Assembly (NCBI GenBank): GCA_016793465.1
Contig: JAEUJW010000080.1
Location: forward strand, 62,001-126,000
DNA: 64,000 bases
Source: Myxococcales bacterium
GTDB lineage: Bacteria > Myxococcota > Polyangia > Nannocystales > Nannocystaceae
Direction of reading: 5' to 3'
Numbering within the stretch: position 1 is the stretch's first letter; each line of letters starts with the position of its first letter. The notes below the pieces were generated by a model. That model ran no database searches, was not told the origin of the DNA, and was given only the letters and a program-made list of their open reading frames with translations. Positions 1-13,028 of the stretch are shown piece by piece. Position numbers and translations under genes: made by a program.

Positions 1-202
1 CGCCCGCGCCGAGGTCGACGACCACGTCCTTCGCGGTCACCTGCGCCATCGCCAGCATGCGATCGAGGATCGCCTCCGGCGTCGGCACCCAGATCACGTC
101 CTTGCCCGGCAGCCCGACCTGGATCCCCGTCTGCTCGTCGACGACGGGCTGCGGACCGGGCGGAGGGGCGAGCGCGACGCACAACGACAGGCCGAGGAGC
201 AT
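1..202 (-). CDS. Class I SAM-dependent methyltransferase, N-terminal part (cut by window edge)
   Basis: The reading frame starts at an ATG at 202 and is still open at base 1, so only the first 67 residues are visible. They comprise a short hydrophobic stretch at residues 1-13, then a segment with WVPTPEAILDRMLAMA and VVVDLGAG. The last is methyltransferase motif I (SAM-binding glycine loop). The VPTPE...RML...VVxDLGxG arrangement is typical of a family of class I methyltransferases often annotated as methyltransferase domain proteins. The hydrophobic start suggests a membrane-anchored or exported form. The substrate cannot be told from this piece. It is not obviously linked to the next gene, which ends 34 bases upstream on the same strand. 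Confidence 0.75.
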   Translation of the reverse strand, partial: MLLGLSLCVALAPPPGPQPVVDEQTGIQVGLPGKDVIWVPTPEAILDRMLAMAQVTAKDVVVDLGAG

Positions 203-236
203 CACCCGGGTTCTACCGCGCCTCGCCCGTCCTGTC

Positions 237-1127
237 TCACCCGGACTGCGGCGGCCCGGCGAGGCGATAGACCTTGCCGTAGCAGTCGATGATCGACGAC
301 GTGAGCGCGACCTCGCGGTCGGTCTCGATGCAGCGGATCCACAGGCGCCAGCCCGACTCGCTGGCGGCCACGGCCCGGTGCAGCGACAGCCCGTCGAAGC
401 GGACGATCGCCCCGGCCGGCTGGGCCGCCGTCGGCGGGTCGATCGCGCGGACCTGACGATCGAGCTCGTCGAAGTCGGCGATCAGCTCCGGCAGGACCAC
501 TGTCACCGGCGCCGTCACGAAGCGCGTCGCGCAGTGGGTCGAAGACTGATACGAGAGGTAGGTCGGCGGCTCCGCCGGCCCCTCGAGGCGCGCGCGCATG
601 TCGTGCAGCAGCGCGTGGCCGAGGCGGGCCACCCGCGCGTCCCGCACCGCGATCGACCCGTCGACGTGCCAGTGGCGGCTGTCGACCGGGACGTCGCCGC
701 GGTGAAAGAACTGGATCTTCGAGTCGACGTAGATGTGGCGCTTGCGGCGGTTGATGTGGCGCTGCATCGCCGCCAGCACCTCGCGGGTGATCGGCCCGGC
801 CTCGCGCAGCGCGTCCGCGAACGGGCACCAGCACAGCGTCACGTCCTCGGCCGCGAGCTCGGCCTGCGACGGCGCCGGCAGGGCCTCGACGACCTCGCAG
901 CGGTTGGGGAACACCGCGGTGAAGGTGTCGATCTCGCGGCCCTCGCGGCCCGCGTACTTGGCGAGCGACAGCGGCCGCATCTCCGCCACGATCGCGGCGT
1001 CGTCGGGCTCGGCGGGCGCCGCCGCCGGCCGCGGCCGGGTCGACCCGTGGTACGCCCCCTCGCCCGTGAACTCCACGACCTGCTGCCCCGCCTCGCTGCG
1101 CGCCCGCCGTAGAAACGTGTGGTTCAT
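237..1127 (-). CDS. Putative 2-oxoglutarate/Fe(II)-type oxygenase-like protein
   Basis: A 296-aa protein whose ATG overlaps the TGA of the upstream gene (ATGA at 1124-1127), so the two are probably translationally coupled. The middle holds RHWHVDGSI, giving an HxD pair. About 90 residues later comes LSLHRAVAAS followed by GWRLWIR, giving a distal His and an Arg. HxD...H...R is the metal and 2-oxoglutarate signature of jelly-roll dioxygenases. The rest is not recognisable, so substrate and pathway are unknown. A longer frame continuing upstream to 2165 is only the shadow of the neighbouring gene. The family call is inferred from spacing of a few residues and is moderate at best. Confidence 0.55.
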   Translation of the reverse strand: MNHTFLRRARSEAGQQVVEFTGEGAYHGSTRPRPAAAPAEPDDAAIVAEMRPLSLAKYAGREGREIDTFTAVFPNRCEVVEALPAPSQAELAAEDVTLCWCPFADALREAGPITREVLAAMQRHINRRKRHIYVDSKIQFFHRGDVPVDSRHWHVDGSIAVRDARVARLGHALLHDMRARLEGPAEPPTYLSYQSSTHCATRFVTAPVTVVLPELIADFDELDRQVRAIDPPTAAQPAGAIVRFDGLSLHRAVAASESGWRLWIRCIETDREVALTSSIIDCYGKVYRLAGPPQSG

Positions 1128-2167
1128 ACGAAGTCGAACATGGTCTGGAAGTACTGCAGCTTGGCCCGCGGGTCGCGCGCCAGCTTGACGACCACCGGCA
1201 CGCGGTCGATGAGGTGCTGGTTCGACGGCCGCGGCGAGTCCCCCGACTCGTAGCGCTGCGGCAGCCCGAACGAGAGGTTGTACTCGAGGTTGCCGAGCGG
1301 CCGGCCCTGGCCGTCGTGGATCACCGGCAGCGGCGCCCATGGGCGCTCGATGAAGAAGCTCTCGGCCCCCCACCGCAGGTAGAACCCGAGCCGCTCCATG
1401 CGCGCCAGCCACGGCGGATCGCCGATCTGCCACAGCCCGCGCCCGCACAGCAGGTACTGCGAGTGCTCGACGCGGGCGCCGTGCGCCTCGATGTGGTCGC
1501 GCGAGAACTTGGCGACTAGCGCGTCGAGGAAGCGGCGCGCCAGGCCCTCGCCGCGGTGCTCGCGGGCCACCACGAAGTTGGCGATCTGGTGGTACGCCGT
1601 CGGCTTGAAGCGCACCAGGTCGGGGAACACGAACTGGTCGAACCACTTCTGCGACGGGTCGTCGCCGGCCGGCTGATCGAAGTCGATCACCCGCGACAGC
1701 TGCGAGTGCCGCAGGTTGTTGTAGCGCCCCGTGAAGAAGAAGATGGTCCCCTTGCGCCGGCCGACCAGCATCGTCGCCACCAGCTCGCTGGTGGTCGCGT
1801 CGACCCTGCGCGACATCACGAAGCGGTGGCCGAACGTGCCCCACAGGTTGGCCACCCCGAACGGCGAGATGATCTCGGTCTGCACGCGCTCGACCACCCG
1901 CGCCGGCAGGTGCCCGCCGCGCTCGTCCTTGGCGTCCTCGAGCGAGCAGGTCAGCATCGCCGACACCCCGTGGGCGATCACCGGCACGGCGCTCGAGACG
2001 ATGCCGAGCTCGAGACCGTCGCCGAGCTCCACGAACGGCGCCGCCGCGGCGTTGCGCGAGTCCTCGTAGCGCAGGTACGCCTCGCGCAGCCCGGCGGTCG
2101 GCACGAACCGGTCCCGCGACTGCAGGTGGATGGTCTTCTCGCCGACGGTCACCGCGTCCCGCCACAC
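1124..2167 (-). CDS. GNAT-like acyltransferase domain protein, function unknown
   Basis: A 347-aa protein starting at GTG 2167; a second GTG five codons on is an alternative. Near residues 210-235 it reads IANFVVAREHRGEGLARRFL, which fits the GNAT acetyl-CoA pyrophosphate loop (R-G-x-G-x-A after a beta strand). A later ARMERLGFYLRWGAESFF also resembles the end of a GNAT fold. The first 200 residues match nothing I recognise; they may be a second, degenerate GNAT half. It is the first gene of a coupled pair with the oxygenase-like gene, which suggests a shared small-molecule modification, but this is inference. Confidence 0.55.
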   Translation of the reverse strand: MWRDAVTVGEKTIHLQSRDRFVPTAGLREAYLRYEDSRNAAAAPFVELGDGLELGIVSSAVPVIAHGVSAMLTCSLEDAKDERGGHLPARVVERVQTEIISPFGVANLWGTFGHRFVMSRRVDATTSELVATMLVGRRKGTIFFFTGRYNNLRHSQLSRVIDFDQPAGDDPSQKWFDQFVFPDLVRFKPTAYHQIANFVVAREHRGEGLARRFLDALVAKFSRDHIEAHGARVEHSQYLLCGRGLWQIGDPPWLARMERLGFYLRWGAESFFIERPWAPLPVIHDGQGRPLGNLEYNLSFGLPQRYESGDSPRPSNQHLIDRVPVVVKLARDPRAKLQYFQTMFDFV

Positions 2168-2207
2168 TATCCGAGACCGGCGTGCGAAGGCGCCCGCCGG
2201 CCCGCGC

Positions 2208-3503
2208 TCACCAGTCGATGCCCGACACCCGCCCCGCGGACTTCCAGAGCATCGTGCGCGCCTCTTCCGCCTCCTCCTCCTCGACCTCCCGCACGTCCGG
2301 CCGCTTGCCGTTGAGGAAGAACAGCTCGAGCGTGCCGAGCCCCTTGACCTCGTGGGCCCCGCGGGCCTCGAACTCGAACCGGTCCTGCAGCGCGTCGTAC
2401 AGCTTGCGGCCGACCTGGATGCGACCGGGCGCGCCGAGGGCCTCCATGCGGCTGGCGGTGTTGACGGTCTCGCCCCACACGTCGTACGCGAACTTGGTCC
2501 GCCCGATCACCCCGGCCACGATCGGCCCCGAGTGCAGGCCGATGCGCACCTGCAGTCCGCGCGCCCCCAGCTCGTCCTGCATGATCGCCTGCATCGCCAG
2601 CGCCATCTCGGCCGCGCGGGCCATGTGATCGGGCGAGTCGGACTGCAGGCCCGCCGCCGCCATGTACGCGTCGCCGATCGTCTTGATCTTCTCGAGCCCG
2701 TACTTCGGCAGCAGCGCGTCGAACCGCGAGAAGATGTCGTCGAGCACGCGGACCACCTCGCCGGCCGACACGTCCTGCGAGTAGCGGGTGAAGTTGACGA
2801 TGTCCGCGAACAGGATGGTCGCCGCCGGCACCGAGTCGGCGATCGTCGTCTCGCCCGCCTTCAGGCGCGCAGCGATCGGCTCGGGCACCATGTTCGCCAG
2901 CAGGCGCTCGGTGCCCGCCAGCGCGTCCTCGAGCTCCTCGTCGGCGCGCATCAGCGACACGTAGGCGTTGACGGCGATGATCAGCAGGAACGCCACCAGC
3001 GCGATCTTCATCGACGCCCGGATCACCGCCGCCTTGTAGTCCGAGATCGGCCACCACGGCTCGACCGCCATCAGCTCGACCGCGAAGAACGTGCTGACCA
3101 GCAGCGCCACGTGCAGGACCAGCTCGACCCGGCGGCCGCGCGGGAAGATCGCGAACGGGAAGCCGACCCCGAGCAAAAAGTAGTGGATCATGCTGTCGCG
3201 CCCGATGATGAGCCCCACCAGCCCCACCTGCGCCACGCTGGTGACCAGGGCCATCCGCCGGGCCAGGTCGTGATGGCGGCGCAGGTCGATCCACGGGATC
3301 GCCGCCCACGACACCATGCACATCCCGTCCACGATCGCCGCCGCCACCCCGTCGCGGCCGAACGCGATGAACACGATCAGGTACGTCAGTGAGAACAGCG
3401 CGAACAGCACCGAGATCGAGTTGAGCGAGCGGACGTGCCGCGCTTCGCGGCTCGGCAGCGACGCGTCGACCCCTGCCTCGGCGATGCGGGTCCACCAGGA
3501 CAT
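2208..3503 (-). CDS. Membrane-bound class III adenylate cyclase
   Basis: A 431-aa protein that should make cyclic AMP at the inner membrane. Residues about 30-185 hold five or six hydrophobic helices. Residues 225-400 form the class III catalytic domain: ILFADIVNFT with the first metal Asp (234), EKIKTIGDAYM with the second metal Asp (278) and the adenine-selecting Lys (274), and YDVWGETVNTASRM with Asp 341, Asn 348 and transition-state Arg 352. The Lys/Asp pair argues for ATP rather than GTP. No HAMP or sensor domain is visible between membrane part and catalytic domain; a 40-residue helical linker joins them. The membrane part is the likely sensor. The last 30 residues are Glu-rich. A TATACT hexamer lies 8 nt before the ATG. 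Confidence 0.9.
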   Translation of the reverse strand: MSWWTRIAEAGVDASLPSREARHVRSLNSISVLFALFSLTYLIVFIAFGRDGVAAAIVDGMCMVSWAAIPWIDLRRHHDLARRMALVTSVAQVGLVGLIIGRDSMIHYFLLGVGFPFAIFPRGRRVELVLHVALLVSTFFAVELMAVEPWWPISDYKAAVIRASMKIALVAFLLIIAVNAYVSLMRADEELEDALAGTERLLANMVPEPIAARLKAGETTIADSVPAATILFADIVNFTRYSQDVSAGEVVRVLDDIFSRFDALLPKYGLEKIKTIGDAYMAAAGLQSDSPDHMARAAEMALAMQAIMQDELGARGLQVRIGLHSGPIVAGVIGRTKFAYDVWGETVNTASRMEALGAPGRIQVGRKLYDALQDRFEFEARGAHEVKGLGTLELFFLNGKRPDVREVEEEEAEEARTMLWKSAGRVSGIDW

Positions 3504-3511
3504 CCGGCTCC

Positions 3512-3517
3512 AGTATA
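3512..3517 (-). promoter_or_regulatory. -10-like box TATACT of the cyclase gene
   Basis: Read on the minus strand this is TATACT, ending 8 nt before the ATG at 3503. Transcription would start at or within a few bases of the start codon. No convincing -35 hexamer is seen. Confidence 0.5.
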
Positions 3518-3744
3518 GGCGTGGGCGCCCCTCGCCGACGCGCGCGGTCCGGCCCGCGCCCGCTCACACGCGCGCGCGTCCGCCGTCCGTCCGCAGCCTG
3601 ACCCGACTGCGGCCTCGCCGGCCGTCTCGCGCCCGGTCTCCCTCGTCGTTGCGCCGCGCCGATCGCCGCGGTCGTCGCCCACGCGCCCTCCCGTCGGGCC
3701 CGCCCGGTCGCCCGCACGACCGCCTGGGTCGCGGCGGCCGCGGG

Positions 3745-3777
3745 GCGGCGAAATTCGCGGGAGCGACGTTTCGCCGC
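3745..3777. repeat. Perfect 9-bp inverted repeat with 15-nt loop
   Basis: GCGGCGAAA at 3745-3753 pairs exactly with TTTCGCCGC at 3769-3777. It lies about 240 bases upstream of the cyclase ATG, so it could be an operator or a stem-loop. No T-run follows on either strand, which speaks against a standard terminator. Confidence 0.4.
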
Positions 3778-3989
3778 TTGTCGGCCGCGCTCGGCGACCA
3801 GGGCCCGGTGCCGACGACGCCCGGACCGACCCCGCCGCTCCCGCCGCAGCGACGCGACGCACGCGAACTCGACGCGACGCGGCGTCGTCCGGACCGCCGC
3901 GATCCGACCGGCAACCGCCGCGCCTCGACCGGCAAAAAGACCGCCGCGAGGCCCCGGGATCGCCGCCGGGCCGGCCCCGCGGGCGCCGC

Positions 3990-4400
3990 TCACGGCAGGC
4001 TGCAGGCCGCCTGATCCGGCCTCGCCTCGCGCACCACCTGGCGTCCGTCGACGAGGATCTGGCACTCCACGTTGGCGCACTTGCTCGCCGTCGCGATCAC
4101 GTTCACGAAGGGCCGCCGGCCCTGGAACGTCAGCTCCGGGCTCTGCCAGGGCGGGGTCACCGGCGGGTCGTCGTGGACGATCAGCTCGCCCCTGTCGTCC
4201 TCGTAGACCCAGCGGAGGTTCGGCGAGCAGTCGGACGCCTCGACCCGCAGCACCACCCGCGCCACCGCGTCGTGGGCGACCACCCACGCGATCGTCGCCG
4301 ACGCGATCATCACCAGCAATCCGAGCCCGATCAACACGCGTCGCTGCCGCCCCGCCCGCACGAACGCCTCGACCGCCGGATCACTCACCGCATCCACCAT
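3990..4400 (-). CDS. Small single-pass membrane protein, hypothetical
   Basis: A 136-aa protein with one hydrophobic segment at about residues 22-43 and a C-terminal part of about 90 residues that would lie outside the cytoplasm. The exported part has four cysteines (DCSPN, SKCANVEC, AACSLP), likely paired as disulfides. I chose ATG 4400 because a TATGAT box ends 6 nt upstream; an in-frame ATG at 4463 would swallow that box and adds an Arg-rich tail without hydrophobic character. No family recognised. Confidence 0.6.
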   Translation of the reverse strand: MVDAVSDPAVEAFVRAGRQRRVLIGLGLLVMIASATIAWVVAHDAVARVVLRVEASDCSPNLRWVYEDDRGELIVHDDPPVTPPWQSPELTFQGRRPFVNVIATASKCANVECQILVDGRQVVREARPDQAACSLP

Positions 4401-4406
4401 CCCCGC

Positions 4407-4412
4407 ATCATA
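4407..4412 (-). promoter_or_regulatory. -10-like box TATGAT before the small membrane protein
   Basis: TATGAT on the minus strand, 6 nt before ATG 4400. It implies a leaderless or nearly leaderless transcript and supports that start. Confidence 0.45.
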
Positions 4413-4597
4413 CCGCCGACGCGGCCCCGCCATCGAAGGGCGAACCCGCCCCGCGGCGCGCACGCGATCGGGCGCGCCGCGCCGCGAGCGTCCCTCGCCT
4501 CGCCTGCGTCGACCGCAACGCCGACGAGCCGCGGTCGCGCCTCCGCCCGGGCCGCTCGCTCAGCCCCCGCAGCCGTCGCGCCCGGCTCGCGCGACGC

Positions 4598-9022
<4,425 letters not shown>

Positions 9023-9239
9023 CGTTTCGGCGTCCTCGGGGTGGCCCGCCGTGGCCGGCGGGCGAGTCGGCGAAGGTTACTCCCGCCGGGATCCGCGTCA
9101 ACCCTTGTATCGCCGGCGCGGAGCGCCGATCTCGGCCTCGCCGTCGACCCGCGCACGCACCACGCCGCCGCCGTCGGCGCTGTGATCGCCGCTCGCACGG
9201 GCCGCGGCGACGACGCCCCGATCCGCGGCCGCGGGCTGC

Positions 9240-9245
9240 TATCCT
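9240..9245 (+). promoter_or_regulatory. -10-like box TATCCT of cysC
   Basis: TATCCT ends 8 nt before the cysC GTG, with no Shine-Dalgarno between. No clear -35 is seen. It suggests a leaderless cysC mRNA. Confidence 0.45.
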
Positions 9246-9253
9246 CCGCCGCC

Positions 9254-9883
9254 GTGACCGACCCGGAGCGCAACATCCGCTGGCACGATCCCGCCGTCCG
9301 CCCCGCCGACCGCGAGGCCCTGAAGGACCAGCGCGGCGCCGTGCTGTGGTTCACCGGCCTGAGCGGCGCCGGCAAGAGCACCATCGCCGCGCTCGTCGAC
9401 CGCAAGCTGCACGCGGCCGGCCGCCACAGCTACATCCTCGACGGCGACAACCTGCGCTTCGGCCTGTGCAGCGACCTCGGCTTCTCGCCGGAGGACCGCG
9501 CCGAGAACATCCGCCGGCTCGGCGAGGTCGCCCGCCTGTTCGTCGACGCCGGCCTGCTCGTGCTCGTCGCGGCGATCAGCCCGTACCGCCGCGACCGCGA
9601 GCTGGCCCGCTCGCGCGTCGCGCCGGATCGCTTCCTGGAGATCTTCGTGGACACCGCGCTCGACGTCTGCGAGGCCCGCGACCCCAAGGGCCTGTACCGC
9701 CGCGCCCGCGCCGGCGAGATCACCGGCATGTCCGGCGTCGACGCGCCCTACGAGCCGCCCCTCGCGCCGGAGCTGCGCCTTGTCGGCGGTGCCGACGCTC
9801 CCGACGCGCTCGCCGATCGCGTGCTCGCCGAACTCGCCGCTCGCGCGCTCGTGGGAGCCCGCGCGGGCCCGCCGTCGCCGTGA
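9254..9883 (+). CDS. cysC: Adenylylsulfate kinase (APS kinase)
   Basis: A 209-aa kinase that phosphorylates adenylylsulfate with ATP to give PAPS, the activated sulfate for assimilation or sulfation. It has the family's N-terminal NIRWHDPAV, the P-loop GLSGAGKS (residues 35-42), LDGDNLRFGLCSDLGFS (APS-binding region), ENIRRLGEVARLF, AAISPYRRDR and the lid segment RDPKGLYRRARAGEI with VDAPYEPP. The GTG was chosen because the family begins right at this point; the frame stays open far upstream only as the antisense shadow of parC/parE. No cysD, cysN or other sulfur gene is nearby. Confidence 0.92.
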   Translation: MTDPERNIRWHDPAVRPADREALKDQRGAVLWFTGLSGAGKSTIAALVDRKLHAAGRHSYILDGDNLRFGLCSDLGFSPEDRAENIRRLGEVARLFVDAGLLVLVAAISPYRRDRELARSRVAPDRFLEIFVDTALDVCEARDPKGLYRRARAGEITGMSGVDAPYEPPLAPELRLVGGADAPDALADRVLAELAARALVGARAGPPSP

Positions 9884-10002
9884 GCCCCGCCCACGCCGAG
9901 GCGCCCGACACGGCCCGCGAACGGCCACCCGCGCGCAAACGCACTTAAATCGGCGTTCCAGAGCGTGAGCCCGGCGGTGTGCAAAATGTCCGGTCGGCCC
10001 TG

Positions 10003-10031
10003 TTGCGCGGACGCGGGCCCGCCCCTATTGT
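10003..10031 (+). promoter_or_regulatory. Sigma-70-like promoter of infA
   Basis: TTGCGC at 10003-10008 and TATTGT at 10026-10031 are separated by 17 nt, the standard spacing. The -10 ends 9 nt before the infA ATG and no Shine-Dalgarno lies between, so the transcript would be leaderless or nearly so. Confidence 0.6.
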
Positions 10032-10040
10032 CCCTCGCCG

Positions 10041-10259
10041 ATGAGCAAGGACGATCTGATTGAATTCGAGGGCACCGTGACGGAGGTTCTCACGGGCGGC
10101 CTCTTCCGCGTGGAGATCGACAAGGATCACACCGTCCTCGCCCACCTCGCCGGCAAGATGCGGCGCTTCCGCATCAAGGTCGTGCTCGGTGACCGCGTGA
10201 CAGTCGGCGTCACGCCCTACGATCCGACCCGCGGCCGCATCACCTACCGCGCCCGCTGA
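10041..10259 (+). CDS. infA: Translation initiation factor IF-1
   Basis: A 72-aa S1/OB-fold protein of normal IF-1 length, which binds the 30S A site during initiation. It has [54 protein letters not shown] and ends TYRAR, all standard IF-1 positions. It stands alone between cysC and a lipoprotein gene, outside any ribosomal protein operon. The position of the promoter suggests leaderless expression. Confidence 0.97.
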   Translation: MSKDDLIEFEGTVTEVLTGGLFRVEIDKDHTVLAHLAGKMRRFRIKVVLGDRVTVGVTPYDPTRGRITYRAR

Positions 10260-10460
10260 GCCGCCGCGCTCGTCGCCTCGCCGCGACGACCACTCGCACC
10301 GACCTGGACATCCCGTAGTTTGGCCGCCGCCGGCGCACGAGCGCTCCACCGGAGCGCAGGCGCCGGCGAGTGCGATCCTGAAGTCGTCGTCACGATCGAT
10401 CGAGCCGCCGAGCGGCCCGCGCCGACCTGCCGGACGGTCCGTTGAAGCCCGCGGCGAAGG

Positions 10461-11849
10461 ATGTTACCCAAGCTCTCTATGCTTGGATCGGGCGGGTTTG
10501 GGCGGTTGTTCGGGTGTCTCCTCGCCGGGCTGGTCGCATGCGGCGACAACAACGCCCAGACCGGCGAGCCTCCGGCGGACGGCACCTCGACCGGCGAGCT
10601 CACCACCGGCGTGCAGCCCACCACCGGCGAGCCCGACCCCGGCACCACCACCACCGGCGCGCCCCAGTCGCTGTGCGGCGACGGCGTGCGCGACCCCGGC
10701 GAGGCCTGCGACGACGGCAACGTCGACAACACCGACAACTGCCTCGAGGACTGCACCCTCGCCGTCTGCGGCGACGGCTTCGTGCAGGCCGGCCTCGAGC
10801 AGTGCGACGACGCCAACGGCGCGGACGACGACAGCTGCGTGCCCGGCTGCTACGCCGCCACCTGCGGCGACGGCTACCTCTACGTCGGCGAGGAGCAGTG
10901 CGACGACGGCAACAAGGTCGACGACGACGAGTGCACCAACAGCTGCACCGTCGGCGCCCCGCCTCAGCCGGTGTGCGGCAACGGCGAGCTCGAGCCCGGC
11001 GAGCAGTGCGACGACGGCAACACCGACAGCGACGACAACTGCGTCGAGGGCTGCGTGCCATGGAGCTGCGGCGACGGCTGGGTCCACGGCGTGTTCGAGA
11101 CCTGCGACGACGCCAACCTCGACAACCACGACGACTGCGTCGACGTCGGCGGCGCCTGCCTGACAGCCACCTGCGGCGACGGCTACCTCCACGACGGCGT
11201 CGAGCAGTGCGACGACGGCAACCCCAGCAACAGCGACGACTGCCTGGCCGACTGCACCCCCGCGTTCTGCGGCGACGGCTTCCTCCACGCCGGCGAGGAG
11301 GTCTGCGACTTCACCAAGAACGACGGCGACTACGGCGGCTGCAACCCCGACTGCCAGGCCCTCGGCCCGTCGTGCGGCGACGGCAACGTCGACGCCGGCC
11401 ACGAGACCTGCGACGACGGCAACACCATGGCCGGCGACGGCTGCGACGAGGCGTGCCAGAGCGAGCTCCCGCCCGAGTGCCTGGACGCCATCCCGCTGAT
11501 GGAGATGGAGCGCGCCGTCGCGTTCAACGACGGCCCCGGCAAGATCACCAAGTGTGACACCAAGACCGACAACAAGTGGCACCGCTTCCTGCTGCCGGCC
11601 GGCACCGTCATGCCGATGGCCCCGCCGACCCAGTACTCGTGCGGCACCGACTCGCCCGGCTGGATGATGGGCACGCTGCCGCTGCCCGACGAGGGCGCGG
11701 TGGCCCGCACCGCCTGCTTCGTGTGGGAGGGCGACCCGTGCACCTGGTCGACCGAGATCGAGGTGCTGAACTGCGGCGGCGAGTACTACGTGTATCGCCT
11801 GGCCAGCCCGCCCGAGGTCTGCCTGCGCTACTGCGCCGCTCCCGGCTGA
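10461..11849 (+). CDS. Surface lipoprotein: eight myxobacterial Cys repeats plus a D8C-like domain
   Basis: A 462-aa exported lipoprotein. The signal ends in LLAGLVAC (lipid Cys 27); ATG 10479 is an alternative start. A Thr/Gly/Glu linker precedes eight repeats of the form CGDG-x-GE-x-CDDGN (residues about 72-335), the myxobacterial disulfide repeat. The last 125 residues are different: [43 protein letters not shown] and [11 protein letters not shown], ending RYC. This order closely follows the D8C domain of vertebrate uromodulin, GP2 and OIT3 (CGTxAPxWLNG, RxxCxxWxGxCCxWxT, CxGGYYVYRL), with eight cysteines in all. Role is probably adhesion or binding on the outer surface, by inference. Confidence 0.85.
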   Translation: MLPKLSMLGSGGFGRLFGCLLAGLVACGDNNAQTGEPPADGTSTGELTTGVQPTTGEPDPGTTTTGAPQSLCGDGVRDPGEACDDGNVDNTDNCLEDCTLAVCGDGFVQAGLEQCDDANGADDDSCVPGCYAATCGDGYLYVGEEQCDDGNKVDDDECTNSCTVGAPPQPVCGNGELEPGEQCDDGNTDSDDNCVEGCVPWSCGDGWVHGVFETCDDANLDNHDDCVDVGGACLTATCGDGYLHDGVEQCDDGNPSNSDDCLADCTPAFCGDGFLHAGEEVCDFTKNDGDYGGCNPDCQALGPSCGDGNVDAGHETCDDGNTMAGDGCDEACQSELPPECLDAIPLMEMERAVAFNDGPGKITKCDTKTDNKWHRFLLPAGTVMPMAPPTQYSCGTDSPGWMMGTLPLPDEGAVARTACFVWEGDPCTWSTEIEVLNCGGEYYVYRLASPPEVCLRYCAAPG

Positions 11850-11888
11850 CGTCACGTGCGCCGCGCACATGCGCGCCGTCGCTTCGTG

Positions 11889-11894
11889 TACGCT
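11889..11894 (+). promoter_or_regulatory. -10-like box TACGCT before the TerB-like gene
   Basis: TACGCT ends 9 nt before ATG 11904; no Shine-Dalgarno follows. It supports ATG 11904 as the start. Confidence 0.45.
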
Positions 11895-11903
11895 CACCGA
11901 TCG

Positions 11904-12617
11904 ATGCCCCTGACGCCCGAACAGGAATGGATCATCGCGGTCTGCGGCCTCATCGCCCACGCCGACGGCGAGCTCTCCCCCGGCGAGAGCGACCACGTGC
12001 TCGCCATGCTCGACGAGCGCCTGACCGTCGACGAGCACGACCGCTGGATCCGCCTGCTCGGCGACCACGACGCCCTCACCGCCGCCTTCGCCGAGCTGCC
12101 CCCGCCCCTGCCCGCGTTCGCCGAGCCGCTGCTCGAGAAGGCCTTCACCATGGCGCTCGCCGACGGCCACGCCAGCGCGCCCGAGCTCGCGGTGCTCGGC
12201 CGCATCGCCGCCGACATCGGCGTCGACGGCCCCGAGCTCGCCGAGTGGCGCGCGCGCTGGACCAGCCACGCCGCCGAGCTCGCCGAGCACATCGTCGCCT
12301 TCGCCGCCGTGCTCATCCACCGCGACGGCGCCGTCGAGCCCGAGGAGGCCGAGCAGTTCCGCGGCCTGGTCGCCCGCCTGCCGCTGGCCGAGGCCCGCAA
12401 GCACGACCTCGTGGCCCGCCACCTCGACGAGGCCCCGGCCCTCGACCACCTCGGCGCCCGCCTCGCGGCCCTCCCGCGCGACCGCAGGCTCACCGTGCTC
12501 CGCGCCCTCGCCCCGCTCGTGACCGCCTCGAGCCGCGCCGACCTCGGCCGCGCGTTCTTCCTCGACCTCGCCCGCGCCGCGGCGATCCCCCAGCAGCAGG
12601 CCCTGCAGCTGCTGTGA
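11904..12617 (+). CDS. TerB-like (tellurite-resistance fold) helical protein
   Basis: A 237-aa protein that starts MPLTPEQEWIIAVCGLIAHADGELSPGE. The pattern A-D-G-x-x-xx-E (ADGELSPGE) recurs as ADGHASAPEL and HRDGAVEPEE, the acidic loops seen three times in TerB/COG3793-like alpha-helical proteins that bind metal near the membrane. No signal peptide. The start was placed at this ATG since a -10-like box lies between it and the upstream in-frame ATG at 11856. The following small membrane gene begins 53 nt downstream and may be co-transcribed. Function in this organism is unknown. Confidence 0.65.
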   Translation: MPLTPEQEWIIAVCGLIAHADGELSPGESDHVLAMLDERLTVDEHDRWIRLLGDHDALTAAFAELPPPLPAFAEPLLEKAFTMALADGHASAPELAVLGRIAADIGVDGPELAEWRARWTSHAAELAEHIVAFAAVLIHRDGAVEPEEAEQFRGLVARLPLAEARKHDLVARHLDEAPALDHLGARLAALPRDRRLTVLRALAPLVTASSRADLGRAFFLDLARAAAIPQQQALQLL

Positions 12618-12670
12618 CAGCGGTCGCGGCCCCACTTGCGCCGCCGCCGTCCCCGGCGGAAACTCCTCGC

Positions 12671-13018
12671 ATGCGCGAGCCCTCCGCCCCGCCGCTGCTG
12701 CCCGCCCTCGCCCTCTGCCTCGCGCCGGCCGCGATCGTCAGCGCCGCCATGCTGGCGGTCGTCTGCGCCGCCGAGGCCCTGCACGGCCAGCCCGGCGCCC
12801 TGCGCAACCTCCACGACGGCGCCCTCCTGCTCAACCTCGGCGTGTGGTTCGGCTTCGCCCCGGCCTACCTCTACGGCTGGGTCGAGACCTGGGACCCCCA
12901 CGCCCGCGCGCGCACCGGCGTGGTCGGCCTCGTCGCCCTCACGAGCGTGGCCTGGCTCGTCAACCTCGGCGCCTACGGCGTCGCCGGCAGCCTGCTCGCC
13001 GCCCTGCTGCGCGGCTGA
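12671..13018 (+). CDS. Small membrane protein, hypothetical
   Basis: A 115-aa protein with three hydrophobic segments at about residues 9-33, 50-70 and 85-110 (ALALCLAPAAIVSAAMLAVV, LLLNLGVWFGFAPAYLYGW, VVGLVALTSVAWLVN). No motif is recognised. It follows the TerB-like gene closely on the same strand and converges with the next gene, whose stop lies 10 bases away. Confidence 0.6.
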   Translation: MREPSAPPLLPALALCLAPAAIVSAAMLAVVCAAEALHGQPGALRNLHDGALLLNLGVWFGFAPAYLYGWVETWDPHARARTGVVGLVALTSVAWLVNLGAYGVAGSLLAALLRG

Positions 13019-13028
13019 GCCCGCCCGC

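Larger units (their letters stand above)
3504..3989. other. Non-coding gap upstream of the cyclase gene
   Basis: About 490 bases with no convincing coding frame; the open frames are Arg/Pro/Ala-rich shadows. It contains the cyclase -10 box near 3512 and a perfect 9-bp inverted repeat at 3745-3777. Nothing else is recognised. Confidence 0.5.

Noticed and set aside
237..2165. One 642-codon frame spanning both left-edge genes
   Set aside because: The part before 1127 is Arg/Gly-rich and overlaps the GNAT-like gene; only the last 296 codons look like protein.
10464..12635. A 723-codon Val/Ala/Asp-rich minus-strand frame opposite the Cys-repeat lipoprotein
   Set aside because: It mirrors the Asp/Gly/Cys repeats of the real gene and shows no independent domain.
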